Assembly: GCA_902767235.1 (NCBI GenBank)
Contig: CACXGR010000319.1
Location: 1-6,410 of the forward strand
Reading direction: 5' to 3'
DNA length: 6,410 bases
From: an uncultured Lachnospiraceae bacterium
GTDB taxonomy: Bacteria > Bacillota > Clostridia > Lachnospirales > Lachnospiraceae
A program made the position numbers and the translations under genes. The notes beneath the pieces were generated by a model that was not told the origin of the DNA, made no database searches, and was given only the letters and a program-made list of their open reading frames with translations. This document shows, piece after piece, positions 1 to 5,931 of this stretch. Every line of letters starts with the position of its first letter. Position 1 is the stretch's first letter.

Positions 1-26
1 GCGTCTATATTTTGGGCGATTCGGCC

Positions 27-62
27 AAAAAAAAGAGCCCAGGCACCAATGGTGCTGGACTC
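27..62 (-). terminator. Intrinsic terminator of the SorC-family regulator gene
   Basis: Read on the minus strand, the arms GAGTCCAGCACC and GGTGCCTGGGCTC pair around a short ATT loop, with one bulged base and one G-T pair. They are followed at once by eight T (27-34). The hairpin starts about 40 nt past the regulator's stop codon, so it should end that transcript. The plus-strand side has only a CTTT after the stem, so I do not expect strong termination in that direction. Confidence 0.88.
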
Positions 63-104
63 TTTGATCATCCGCGGCTGTACGCGAAGCGAGTTTTTAT
101 CATA

Positions 105-1100
105 TTAGTCGGATTCCTCCGGTTCTTTGCTCAGATCGAGCAGGTGCCTTGCGCACTCTGCATTGGTGATCAGGACATTGATCAGATCGCCTTTGATCGC
201 GCCGAGAACGGAGGCGGCTTTCTTTTCGCCGTTCGCAATGCCTATTCTCACGGGAATGTTCTTCATTTCTTCGAGAGACATAGCGGCTACGCGCTCATTG
301 AAGAATTTGAATTTTTCGGTGCTGCCGTCTTTGTCGAAGAACTGCAGGCCGATGTCGCCGACAGCGCCGCCGTCTGCCAGCATTCGCAGTTCCCTGGCAG
401 TGACATAACCGGCTTTGAGAAGTGTGTGGTCGGCTCTCTCCGGGATCCCGAGGCCGAGAACGGCGACATTGATCTTTTTGAACTCATCAAGAATATAATT
501 GATCGCTTTTTCCTGGAGAAAATAGTCCAGGACCATTTTATTGGAAAACACGGCAGGAGAGAGGAACTGGGTGTAAGTACCGCCGAATTTATCTGCGAAT
601 TTGCGCGCGATCTCGTTTCCCTGAACATCCTCGCCGTCCACGGTACTCTGGCTTATGCCTCCAACCATGGGAACGAACATCAGGTTCTGGTGCTTCTCGA
701 AGGTTTTGTTGGTCATCACAACACTGTTGAGCGTCTGTCCCATGGTCACACCGATCTGATCCCCTTCTTTAAAAGAGTTGTGGAGATAATCGGCAGCCTG
801 TCCAAAAAGATGGGCGGCGGATTCATCCTTGGTATCCAGGACGCTCTCTTCAACGATCACGACATCCTTGAGACCAAAGCGGTTCTCCAGATTCTTTTCA
901 AGTTTGCCGTAATTGTAGGTGGCGGGATTGTGGAGCTCGATGGTCACGATCCCGCTCTCTCTTCCTTTCTGAAGCATACGAAGCACGGAGGATCTGGAAA
1001 CGCCCAGATAGTCACCGATCTCTTTCTGATTCATATTGTCCTGATAGTAAAGGCTGCAGACTTTGTAGATCAGTCTCTCGTCATCAACAATTTTTTTCAT
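105..1100 (-). CDS. SorC/DeoR-family sugar-binding transcriptional regulator
   Basis: This is a DNA-binding regulator of the SorC family, whose members usually sense a sugar or sugar phosphate. From the ATG at 1100 the protein has 331 residues, normal for the family. The N-terminal helix-turn-helix covers about residues 22-45 (NQKEIGDYLGVSRSSVLRML). The rest is the sugar-binding domain, recognisable by GVTMGQTL, the central VLGLGIPE and the C-terminal GGAVGDIGLQFFD. An in-frame ATG at 1109 would add three residues, but the AGGGAG at 1111-1116 lies only 1 nt from it and 10 nt from the ATG at 1100, so I prefer the latter. The gene diverges from a LysR-type gene and ends at an intrinsic terminator. 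Likely targets are itself and one of the nearby operons. The effector cannot be read from the sequence; a phosphorylated sugar is a family-based guess. Confidence 0.93.
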   Translation of the reverse strand: MKKIVDDERLIYKVCSLYYQDNMNQKEIGDYLGVSRSSVLRMLQKGRESGIVTIELHNPATYNYGKLEKNLENRFGLKDVVIVEESVLDTKDESAAHLFGQAADYLHNSFKEGDQIGVTMGQTLNSVVMTNKTFEKHQNLMFVPMVGGISQSTVDGEDVQGNEIARKFADKFGGTYTQFLSPAVFSNKMVLDYFLQEKAINYILDEFKKINVAVLGLGIPERADHTLLKAGYVTARELRMLADGGAVGDIGLQFFDKDGSTEKFKFFNERVAAMSLEEMKNIPVRIGIANGEKKAASVLGAIKGDLINVLITNAECARHLLDLSKEPEESD

Positions 1101-1121
1101 TATTAACATACTCCCTGAACA

Positions 1122-1149
1122 TTTGTGTATATTATGGATATTTTATAAT
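1122..1149 (+). promoter_or_regulatory. Candidate promoter of the LysR-family gene
   Basis: A perfect TATAAT stands at 1144-1149. The best -35 match upstream is weak: TTTGTG at 1122-1127 with a 16-nt spacer. A weak -35 would suit an activated or autoregulated promoter. Transcription would start near 1156, giving a leader of about 65 nt. Confidence 0.4.
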
Positions 1150-1160
1150 AGGAATCGCAA
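1131..1160 (-). promoter_or_regulatory. Candidate promoter of the SorC-family gene
   Basis: On the minus strand, TTGCGA (1155-1160) and CATAAT (1131-1136) are separated by 18 nt and match the housekeeping -35 and -10 boxes at 4 and 5 of 6 positions. The spacer is very AT-rich, so alternative -10 boxes are possible. It overlaps the candidate promoter on the other strand. Confidence 0.4.
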
Positions 1161-1186
1161 TATTACAATACATATGGAATAATGAA

Positions 1187-1197
1187 TTAACAGTTAA
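1187..1197. promoter_or_regulatory. Possible operator, inverted repeat TTAAC-A-GTTAA
   Basis: This is a perfect 5-1-5 inverted repeat in the spacer between the two divergent regulators, downstream of the predicted LysR-gene start point and upstream of the SorC-gene promoter. Its symmetry and place fit a binding site for one of the two regulators, but I cannot say which. Confidence 0.35.
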
Positions 1198-1221
1198 CCT
1201 GCCAAATGAAAAGAGGGAAAA

Positions 1222-2115
1222 ATGACGATCACACAGCTGCTATATTTTGTCAGAGTTGCGGAAACGGGACACTTAACTGAAGCCGCGCGGGAACTCATGG
1301 TCGCGCAGCCGAGCCTTACACAGTCTTTGCAGAAGCTGGAAAGGGAACTTGATTTTCCGCTTTTCGAGAGAAAGGGGAGACACATCTCGCTCAGCAGAGA
1401 GGGGGAGGCGTTCTATCAGTACGCCCGCAAGGTGGTAGAAGACAGACAGCAGGCGGAAAAAGCAGCGAAGAATATACGTCAGGCAAACAAAGGCCTGATC
1501 CGATTCGCGCATACAGAACCGATGCCGTCAAACTTTATTCCGGTATTGATCGGCGGTTTTCTGGAGCACAAAGAGAATAAGAGCGTGCGGATCGAGGCGG
1601 ATGTGGCGGGAACGGCCAAAATAGTCCGGGAACTGCGCGCGGATGAGATCGATTTCGGATTCTGCTCGGAGGCGGCAGAGCAGGCAGAGGATCTGAAAAT
1701 GTATCCGCTTTTCACAATGCCTGTCATTCTGATCACAGCTTCAGGGGATCCTCTTACATTTAAAAAATGTATAGAACCGAAAGATCTCATCGACAGGCCT
1801 TGTATCTCCTACAGGACGAATTCACCGATGTATCGCCAGATCAAAGCCTTCTGGGAAGCGCAGGGGCTGGAGCCGGATGTGCGGTGCCGATCATCTGCCG
1901 TTCATATATCCGAACTGGTTGCCAGAGGACTGGGATGGGCTTTTGCAGTAAGAACCGATAAGAAGCCGGGAGAAAACATTGCGGTCCTGAATATGCCGGC
2001 GCTCAATATGGAGCGCACCATGTATCTGGCAATGAGGTCGGACAGAAAGCACGGACCGGCAGCCGAGAGGTTTATGGAATATGTGCTGGCCTACAGCTCA
2101 CAATATAATAGTTAA
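1222..2115 (+). CDS. LysR-family transcriptional regulator
   Basis: The 297-residue protein has the standard LysR-type layout and length. The N-terminal winged helix-turn-helix includes TGHLTEAARELMVAQPSLTQ (residues 16-35), followed by QKLERELDFPLFER, which is close to the usual family pattern. Residues from about 58 form the linker helix, and from about 90 to the end the periplasmic-binding-protein-like effector domain. GAGGG at 1213-1217 sits 4 nt before the ATG, a short but usable spacing. It diverges from the SorC-family gene and lies just upstream of, and in the same direction as, the yjbQ-aldolase-isomerase operon. It may therefore regulate either set, typically as an activator that needs a small-molecule co-inducer. 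The inducer is unknown. No intrinsic terminator follows it. Confidence 0.94.
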   Translation: MTITQLLYFVRVAETGHLTEAARELMVAQPSLTQSLQKLERELDFPLFERKGRHISLSREGEAFYQYARKVVEDRQQAEKAAKNIRQANKGLIRFAHTEPMPSNFIPVLIGGFLEHKENKSVRIEADVAGTAKIVRELRADEIDFGFCSEAAEQAEDLKMYPLFTMPVILITASGDPLTFKKCIEPKDLIDRPCISYRTNSPMYRQIKAFWEAQGLEPDVRCRSSAVHISELVARGLGWAFAVRTDKKPGENIAVLNMPALNMERTMYLAMRSDRKHGPAAERFMEYVLAYSSQYNS

Positions 2116-2144
2116 ATCCTATGAAAACTGCAAAAAAGTAATAT

Positions 2145-2180
2145 TAGACACTATCAAGCTTCTCTTTATATAATGCGCAT
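2145..2180 (+). promoter_or_regulatory. Promoter of the yjbQ-aldolase-isomerase operon
   Basis: TAGACA (2145-2150, 5 of 6 to consensus) and a perfect TATAAT (2169-2174) are separated by 18 nt. The predicted start point is about 2181. The 8-bp palindrome ATGCGCAT (2173-2180) overlaps the -10 box and the start region. The pair CTATC (2151-2155) and GATAG (2182-2186) flanks the -10 box as an inverted repeat. These symmetric elements could be operator parts, which would fit control by the adjacent LysR- or SorC-type protein. Confidence 0.65.
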
Positions 2181-2198
2181 AGATAGAAAACAACAGAT

Positions 2199-2229
2199 TT
2201 CAAAGGCGGGACAGGGAGCTGCCTTTGGG
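2199..2229 (+). promoter_or_regulatory. Leader hairpin before yjbQ
   Basis: CAAAGGC (2201-2207) pairs perfectly with GCCTTTG (2221-2227). The stem can extend inward by one G-T and one G-C pair, and outward by wobble pairs. The loop displays AGGGAG (2213-2218), a Shine-Dalgarno-like sequence, and the stem contains an in-frame TTG codon at 2225. The weak tail GGCATTTTAAAA does not make a convincing terminator. It may be a translational or attenuation element, a weak end for the LysR transcript, or chance. Confidence 0.35.
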
Positions 2230-2254
2230 CATTTTAAAAGGGAAGGTATTGAAA

Positions 2255-2785
2255 ATGGCAGTTTATAAAGAGAAGATTCAGCTACGCTCCCACGGGGGCA
2301 CACCGACATTCATCGATATCACCGCGCAGGTCAAGGCGGCGATCGAACACAGCGGAATCGTAAACGGGATCGTCACAGTGATCTCGCCCCACACTACATG
2401 CGGCGTATTCTTCGAGGAATATGTCCATGACACGACGGAAGACGGAACAGAGTATCTTCAGGTAGATCTCAACAATGCCCTCTCCAAGATCCTGCCTGAC
2501 CAGACGCAGATGCCTCCGGCCGAAGGCTATATGTATCCCGGAGAGCTGCACTATCAGGCGGTCGAGTCCTGGCCCGACGCGGCGGACTATCTCCCGGGCG
2601 GAGACAGAAGAGCGCTTCTCAACTGTGACGCGCACTTGAAAGCCACTCTGATCGGCTCGAGCGCAACTCTGGAAGTGGATCAGGGAAAACTGGCCGTGGG
2701 TTCGACAGGGTATGTGTACTTTGTGGATTTTGACCGCACCAGAGAGCGCGCCAGAAGATGCAGTATCGTGGTCATGGGTGAATAA
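2255..2785 (+). CDS. yjbQ: YjbQ/UPF0047 family protein with an internal insertion
   Basis: This is recognised as a YjbQ (UPF0047) protein, a small family with a metal-site-like fold. Some members show weak thiamine-phosphate synthase activity in vitro, but the true role is unsettled. The family pattern is visible: ISPHTTCG (about residues 43-50), GELHYQ (96-101), NCDAHLKATLIGSS (123-136), then GKLAVGSTGYVYFVDFDRTR. His46, His99 and His127 are candidate metal ligands by position. From the ATG at 2255 the protein has 176 residues against about 138 for the E. coli protein as I recall it. Most of the excess is a segment at about residues 80-122. I chose this start because AGGGAAGG (2239-2246) is well spaced and the protein then begins where relatives begin. 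A TTG at 2225 would add ten residues of no clear homology but has its own AGGGAG. The aldolase gene follows after 18 nt, so a role in the same sugar-phosphate pathway is inferred; the reaction is unknown. Confidence 0.85.
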   Translation: MAVYKEKIQLRSHGGTPTFIDITAQVKAAIEHSGIVNGIVTVISPHTTCGVFFEEYVHDTTEDGTEYLQVDLNNALSKILPDQTQMPPAEGYMYPGELHYQAVESWPDAADYLPGGDRRALLNCDAHLKATLIGSSATLEVDQGKLAVGSTGYVYFVDFDRTRERARRCSIVVMGE

Positions 2786-2803
2786 AGAGACGAGGAGGCA
2801 GTC

Positions 2804-3640
2804 ATGTTAGTAAATTCCAGGGAATTATTCAAAATAGCGCAGAGGGAACATTTCGCCATCCCCGGCGCCAATTTCGTAGATATGGAGAGCATTAAGTTCC
2901 ATGTCGGAACAGCGCAGGAGCTGCAGCTTCCGCTGATCCTGGAGGTCGCGGAGAGCCATCTCGGAGACAATATCAGCTTGGAGGACGCGGTGCTGGTCGG
3001 CCGCAAGTACGCAGAGGAGGCATCTGTGCCGGTGGTGCTGCATCTCGACCACGGGGAGAGCTTTGAGACATGCAGGCGGGCGATCGATCTGGGATTCACA
3101 TCCGTCATGATCGACGCCTCACAAAAGAGCTTCGAGGAGAATGCGGCGGTGACAAAGCGGGTCGTGGAGTACGCGCATGCACACGGCGTCGTCGTCGAGG
3201 CAGAGATCGGCCATGTGGCGAGCAATTTCAATGAAAATGACAGGGAGAGCCTGTATACAACGGCAGAGGAAGCCAAAGCTTTCACGGAGGCCTCGGGTTG
3301 TGATTCCCTGGCAATTTCGATCGGAACGGCGCACGGCGTTTATAAAGCAAAAGCGATTCCGGAAATCAGCTTCAAAGCGCTGTCTGAGATCCGCGCCGCA
3401 GTCGATACGCCGCTGGTCCTTCACGGCGGATCGGGATCCGGCGACGACAATCTCAGGCGCTGCGCCAGAGAAGGCATCTGCAAGGTAAATGTCTATACAG
3501 ACCTCTATCTGGCAGCCATGGCAGCTGCCGCGCAGGCAAAGGCAGGAGATTATCTCGCTCTGCGAAATGCCTTAAAGAGAGGTATGTCAGATTGCCTGAA
3601 GCACTATTATTCCGTGTTTGAGACGAGGAGAATAAAATGA
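2804..3640 (+). CDS. Class II (zinc) ketose-phosphate aldolase
   Basis: This is a cytoplasmic metal-dependent aldolase of the fructose/tagatose-bisphosphate family. It would split a phosphorylated ketose to dihydroxyacetone phosphate and an aldehyde. The 278 residues match the GatY/KbaY/FBA-II size. The catalytic Asp82 and zinc His83 lie in HLDHGES, with further zinc histidines in SIGTAHG (His177) and LHGGSG (His207). VEAEIG (131-136) and KVNVYTD (227-233, Asn229 contacting the substrate) are also present. The mobile active-site loop, usually GxxGGxED-like, here reads GHVASNFNENDRES (136-149), so the substrate may not be fructose 1,6-bisphosphate. GAGGAGG (2792-2798) is ideally placed before the ATG. 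The gene overlaps the isomerase gene by ATGA, implying translational coupling. Which ketose phosphate it cleaves cannot be decided here; tagatose bisphosphate, fructose bisphosphate or a ketose 1-phosphate are all possible. Confidence 0.93.
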   Translation: MLVNSRELFKIAQREHFAIPGANFVDMESIKFHVGTAQELQLPLILEVAESHLGDNISLEDAVLVGRKYAEEASVPVVLHLDHGESFETCRRAIDLGFTSVMIDASQKSFEENAAVTKRVVEYAHAHGVVVEAEIGHVASNFNENDRESLYTTAEEAKAFTEASGCDSLAISIGTAHGVYKAKAIPEISFKALSEIRAAVDTPLVLHGGSGSGDDNLRRCAREGICKVNVYTDLYLAAMAAAAQAKAGDYLALRNALKRGMSDCLKHYYSVFETRRIK

Positions 3641-4332
3641 GCACATCGAAAAAGCCTTTTTTAATCGTGAATCCCAAATCCTACCTCTATGGACAGAAGA
3701 GCCTGGATCTTGCTATGGCAGCGGACAGGGTCGCGGTCGATACCGGACTGGAGATCTATTTTACCTGCCCTTATGCGGACATCCGGATGATCAGCGAAAA
3801 AACTGAGCACATAGTCGTATGTGCTCAGTCAATGGATCCCCTGACGCCCGGAAGGGGGATGGGACATATTCTGCCGGAGTCTTTATATGAAGCCGGCGCC
3901 CGGGCTGTATTTCTCAATCACGCGGAGAACCCCAAGACCGTGGCGCAGCTGGCGGCCTGCATCAGGCGCGCCAAAGAACTTGGAATGACTGCGATCGTAT
4001 GCGCGGACAGCGTGGCAGAAGCCCGGGCTGTCGCGTGCCTGGATCCGGATATTGTGCTGGCAGAGCCCACAGATCTGATCGGGACCGGAAAAGTGGCGGA
4101 CGACTCTTACACTACGGAAACAGTGAAGGCACTAAATGCCATCAATCCGGATGTGCTGGTCATGATCGCTTCCGGCGTCAGCACGGCGCAGGACTGCTAT
4201 AACGTGATCAAACTCGGCGCGGACGGGACCGGCGCGACATCCGGTATCCTCAATGCACCGTCACCGTCTGTTCGCGTCAGAGAGATGGCGGAAGCGATCG
4301 TTAAAGCAGGAAAGGAGAGAGGGATCCTGTAA
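3637..4332 (+). CDS. Triosephosphate isomerase-like protein, short form
   Basis: This is a TIM-barrel isomerase expected to interconvert dihydroxyacetone phosphate and glyceraldehyde 3-phosphate, or a related phosphorylated aldose/ketose pair. The catalytic set is preserved: Asn12 and Lys14 in VNPKSY, His95 in FLNHAENP, and Glu143 in LAEPTDLIGTG. Phosphate-binding glycines follow in ASGVS (178-182) and GADGTGATSGIL (194-205). At 231 residues it is shorter than the usual bacterial enzyme (about 250), and the AEPTDLIGTG style recalls archaeal triosephosphate isomerases. It is probably a pathway-specific paralogue rather than the housekeeping glycolytic copy, since it is tied to the aldolase by a 4-base ATGA overlap, with GAGGAG at 3625-3630 as ribosome binding site. 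Inside the gene lies a strong hairpin that appears to act for the other strand. The substrate could also be a tetrose or pentose phosphate. Confidence 0.88.
   Translation: MSTSKKPFLIVNPKSYLYGQKSLDLAMAADRVAVDTGLEIYFTCPYADIRMISEKTEHIVVCAQSMDPLTPGRGMGHILPESLYEAGARAVFLNHAENPKTVAQLAACIRRAKELGMTAIVCADSVAEARAVACLDPDIVLAEPTDLIGTGKVADDSYTTETVKALNAINPDVLVMIASGVSTAQDCYNVIKLGADGTGATSGILNAPSPSVRVREMAEAIVKAGKERGIL
3797..3829 (-). terminator. Intrinsic terminator-like hairpin inside the isomerase gene, antisense
   Basis: ACTGAGCACATA (3802-3813) and TATGTGCTCAGT (3818-3829) are perfect 12-bp complements around a GTCG loop. On the minus strand the stem runs straight into a tract of six T (3802-3797, the first being the last stem base), the classic Rho-independent arrangement. 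On the plus strand no T-run follows. The only minus-strand genes upstream are gutM-srlA-srlE, whose last stop codon is about 515 nt away, so it probably ends that transcript. Confidence 0.7.
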
Positions 4333-4343
4333 AGGCTCTCCCT

Positions 4344-5354
4344 CTAATACATGCCGATACTAAACGCAAATGCGATCAGTACAGCCAGCGGCCCTGTGAT
4401 CATTCTGGAGAACAAAACAGCGGGCACACCCATTTCGACGGTCTCCGGCTCAGCCTCTCCAAGGCTCAGTCCCACCGGGACAAAATCGGCGCCCGCCTGA
4501 CTGTCGATCGCAAACAGCGCGGGAAGCGCAAATTGAGGAGGGATCGCACCGGACGCGAACTGAGCGCCCAGGAGCGTTCCGACTACCTGTGCGATGACTG
4601 CGCCGGGCCCCAGGATCGGCGACAGGATCGGGAGAGAACAGATGACCGAGATGATCAGCATGCCGGGCAGTGTCCCGCAGATCGGGGAGATCGTTCTGGC
4701 AATAAGATCGCCGAGTCCGGTGGCAGTGATAATGCCGAGGAGCGTACTGGTGAAGGCCATGAAGGGAAAGACATTTTTCAGGACCATATCGATGGTCTCC
4801 CTGCCGGCCTGATAAAACTTGCTGACGACAAGTCCGACGCTCTGGCCAATCCGGACTACAATATTTTGTTTTTTACCTTCCCTTGACCGGCGGATCTCCT
4901 CCCCGGCCTGTTCCCCGGATCTTGGAATAATTTGGCTTTCCTCAGATGCTTCCGCATAAGTTTCGGAAGCACTTTCAATGGCAGGATCTTCAACGATCTC
5001 AATGTCTTTTTCTCTTACCGCCGACACATAAATATCCGGCGTCATGAAAGCGGCAAGAGGACCGGACTTTCCCACCGGCATGACGTTGACCGTGAAGATC
5101 CTCTTTTTGGGATAAATGCCGCAGCGGGCTGTGCCGCCGCAGTCCACTACCGCGATCAGAGTCTGCTCGGCAGGCAGCGACGTGGCGAATCCGTCGACAA
5201 CCGTGGTGCCGGAGAGCTCGGCAAGCTTATGCGCGACCGGATGGATGCCTCCGGAAGTGAGGCACAAAATGGAGTGGCGTTCTTGAGTCGGCGTGACTGT
5301 GAGCGGCCCGCCCCAGCCGCCGTCTCCCGCATGGATTCGAATCGTTCTGTACAT
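4344..5354 (-). CDS. srlE: PTS glucitol/sorbitol-type EIIB-C component (SrlE/GutB)
   Basis: This is the membrane EIIBC-type subunit of a glucitol-family phosphotransferase system, which takes up a polyol and phosphorylates it. The N-terminal EIIB part opens with GDGGWGGPL (10-18) and holds the hallmark DCGGTARCGIYPKKRI (71-86), with Cys72 and Cys78. One of these cysteines, in the family's conserved motif, carries the phosphoryl group. KSGPLA and DIYVSAVRE follow. An acidic Ser/Glu-rich linker spans about 120-165, and the C-terminal membrane part shows KFYQAGRETID, FPFMAFTSTLLGII, LGPGAVIAQVVGTLLG and ADFVPVGLSLGEAEPETV. The length of 336 residues is complete for the family. AGGAGGC (complement of 5361-5367) precedes the ATG. 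It starts 11 nt after srlA ends and converges on the isomerase gene with 11 nt between the stop codons. The EIIA gene that often comes next is missing. Glucitol, galactitol or another polyol may be the substrate. Confidence 0.95.
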   Translation of the reverse strand: MYRTIRIHAGDGGWGGPLTVTPTQERHSILCLTSGGIHPVAHKLAELSGTTVVDGFATSLPAEQTLIAVVDCGGTARCGIYPKKRIFTVNVMPVGKSGPLAAFMTPDIYVSAVREKDIEIVEDPAIESASETYAEASEESQIIPRSGEQAGEEIRRSREGKKQNIVVRIGQSVGLVVSKFYQAGRETIDMVLKNVFPFMAFTSTLLGIITATGLGDLIARTISPICGTLPGMLIISVICSLPILSPILGPGAVIAQVVGTLLGAQFASGAIPPQFALPALFAIDSQAGADFVPVGLSLGEAEPETVEMGVPAVLFSRMITGPLAVLIAFAFSIGMY

Positions 5355-5365
5355 AGCCCGGCCTC

Positions 5366-5899
5366 CTATTCTTCATTGTCTTTGGCGCCGCGCTGTGTCA
5401 TTGCCGTATAGACACGTTCAGTGACCAGCCCGCGGATCAGTATAACGGCCATACCTGCGACAAAATAGCGTACGGCCAGGTTTGTTGTGAGATACCCTGC
5501 TTTCTGAAGTCCGGCGGCGATGCCGGTGTACACGAAGAGCTCGCCGGGATTGGCGTGCGGAAAGAGGCCGGTCACCGGATGAAGGAAACTGACGCAGGCA
5601 TCGTAGTAGGCCGGTTTGTATTTCTCGTCCACGAACTTCCCGAAGGAATAGCACATGGGATTGCCTAAGAATATGATGGCGAGTATGGGCAGCAGTGTAT
5701 AGCGGAGCACCGCGTACTTTGTGATCTTTCTCGCGAAGCGCTCGACTCTGTCAGTCCCGATCAGCTTGATGACGGAATTTACAGCCGTCATGATGCAGAC
5801 GACGGTGGGAATGATTCCGACGATCCACTCCATGAATATCTGGCCGCCGGTAGTGAACAGGCGCATGAAGTATTCGGCAAATTGTGTGATGATCTCCAT
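5366..5899 (-). CDS. srlA: PTS glucitol/sorbitol-type EIIC component (SrlA/GutC)
   Basis: This is the integral-membrane EIIC subunit that, together with SrlE, forms the polyol channel. It has 177 residues, close to the E. coli protein. Family marks include ERFARKITKYAVLRYTLLP (53-71), FLGNPMCYSFGKF (77-89), DEKYKPAYYDAC (91-102) and LFPHANPGELFVYTGIAAG (112-130). Hydrophobic stretches at about 24-48, 67-83, 118-133 and 143-160 are candidate membrane segments. AGGAGG (complement of 5904-5909) lies 4 nt before ATTACC-complement spacing to the ATG, a strong site. It follows gutM by 32 nt and precedes srlE by 11 nt, so the three are very probably one operon. Substrate specificity within the polyols is not visible. 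Confidence 0.95.
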   Translation of the reverse strand: MEIITQFAEYFMRLFTTGGQIFMEWIVGIIPTVVCIMTAVNSVIKLIGTDRVERFARKITKYAVLRYTLLPILAIIFLGNPMCYSFGKFVDEKYKPAYYDACVSFLHPVTGLFPHANPGELFVYTGIAAGLQKAGYLTTNLAVRYFVAGMAVILIRGLVTERVYTAMTQRGAKDNEE

Positions 5900-5931
5900 A
5901 TTACCTCCTGAATTCTTTTGACTTTTCTGAG

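Noticed and set aside
441..450. Palindrome CGGGATCCCG
   Set aside because: Short, inside the SorC-family coding sequence, and not near any start; probably chance.
12..1106. A 364-codon open frame on the plus strand covering the whole SorC-family gene
   Set aside because: It is exactly antisense to a clearly recognisable regulator, starts at a TTG within the terminator, has no ribosome binding site and shows no known domain.
2225..2254. TTG start adding ten residues to the YjbQ protein
   Set aside because: The codon sits in a hairpin stem and the added residues have no recognisable homology; the ATG at 2255 has a good AGGGAAGG. It is kept as an alternative only.
4375..4400. Imperfect GATC-ACAG/CTGT-GATC stem near the end of srlE, considered as terminator of the aldolase operon
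   Set aside because: It has a bulge, lies in coding sequence and is not followed by a T-run on the plus strand.
4533..4886. Plus-strand open frame inside srlE
   Set aside because: It is a shadow of the well-supported srlE gene, rich in Arg/Asp/Gly as expected from an antisense reading, with no domain.
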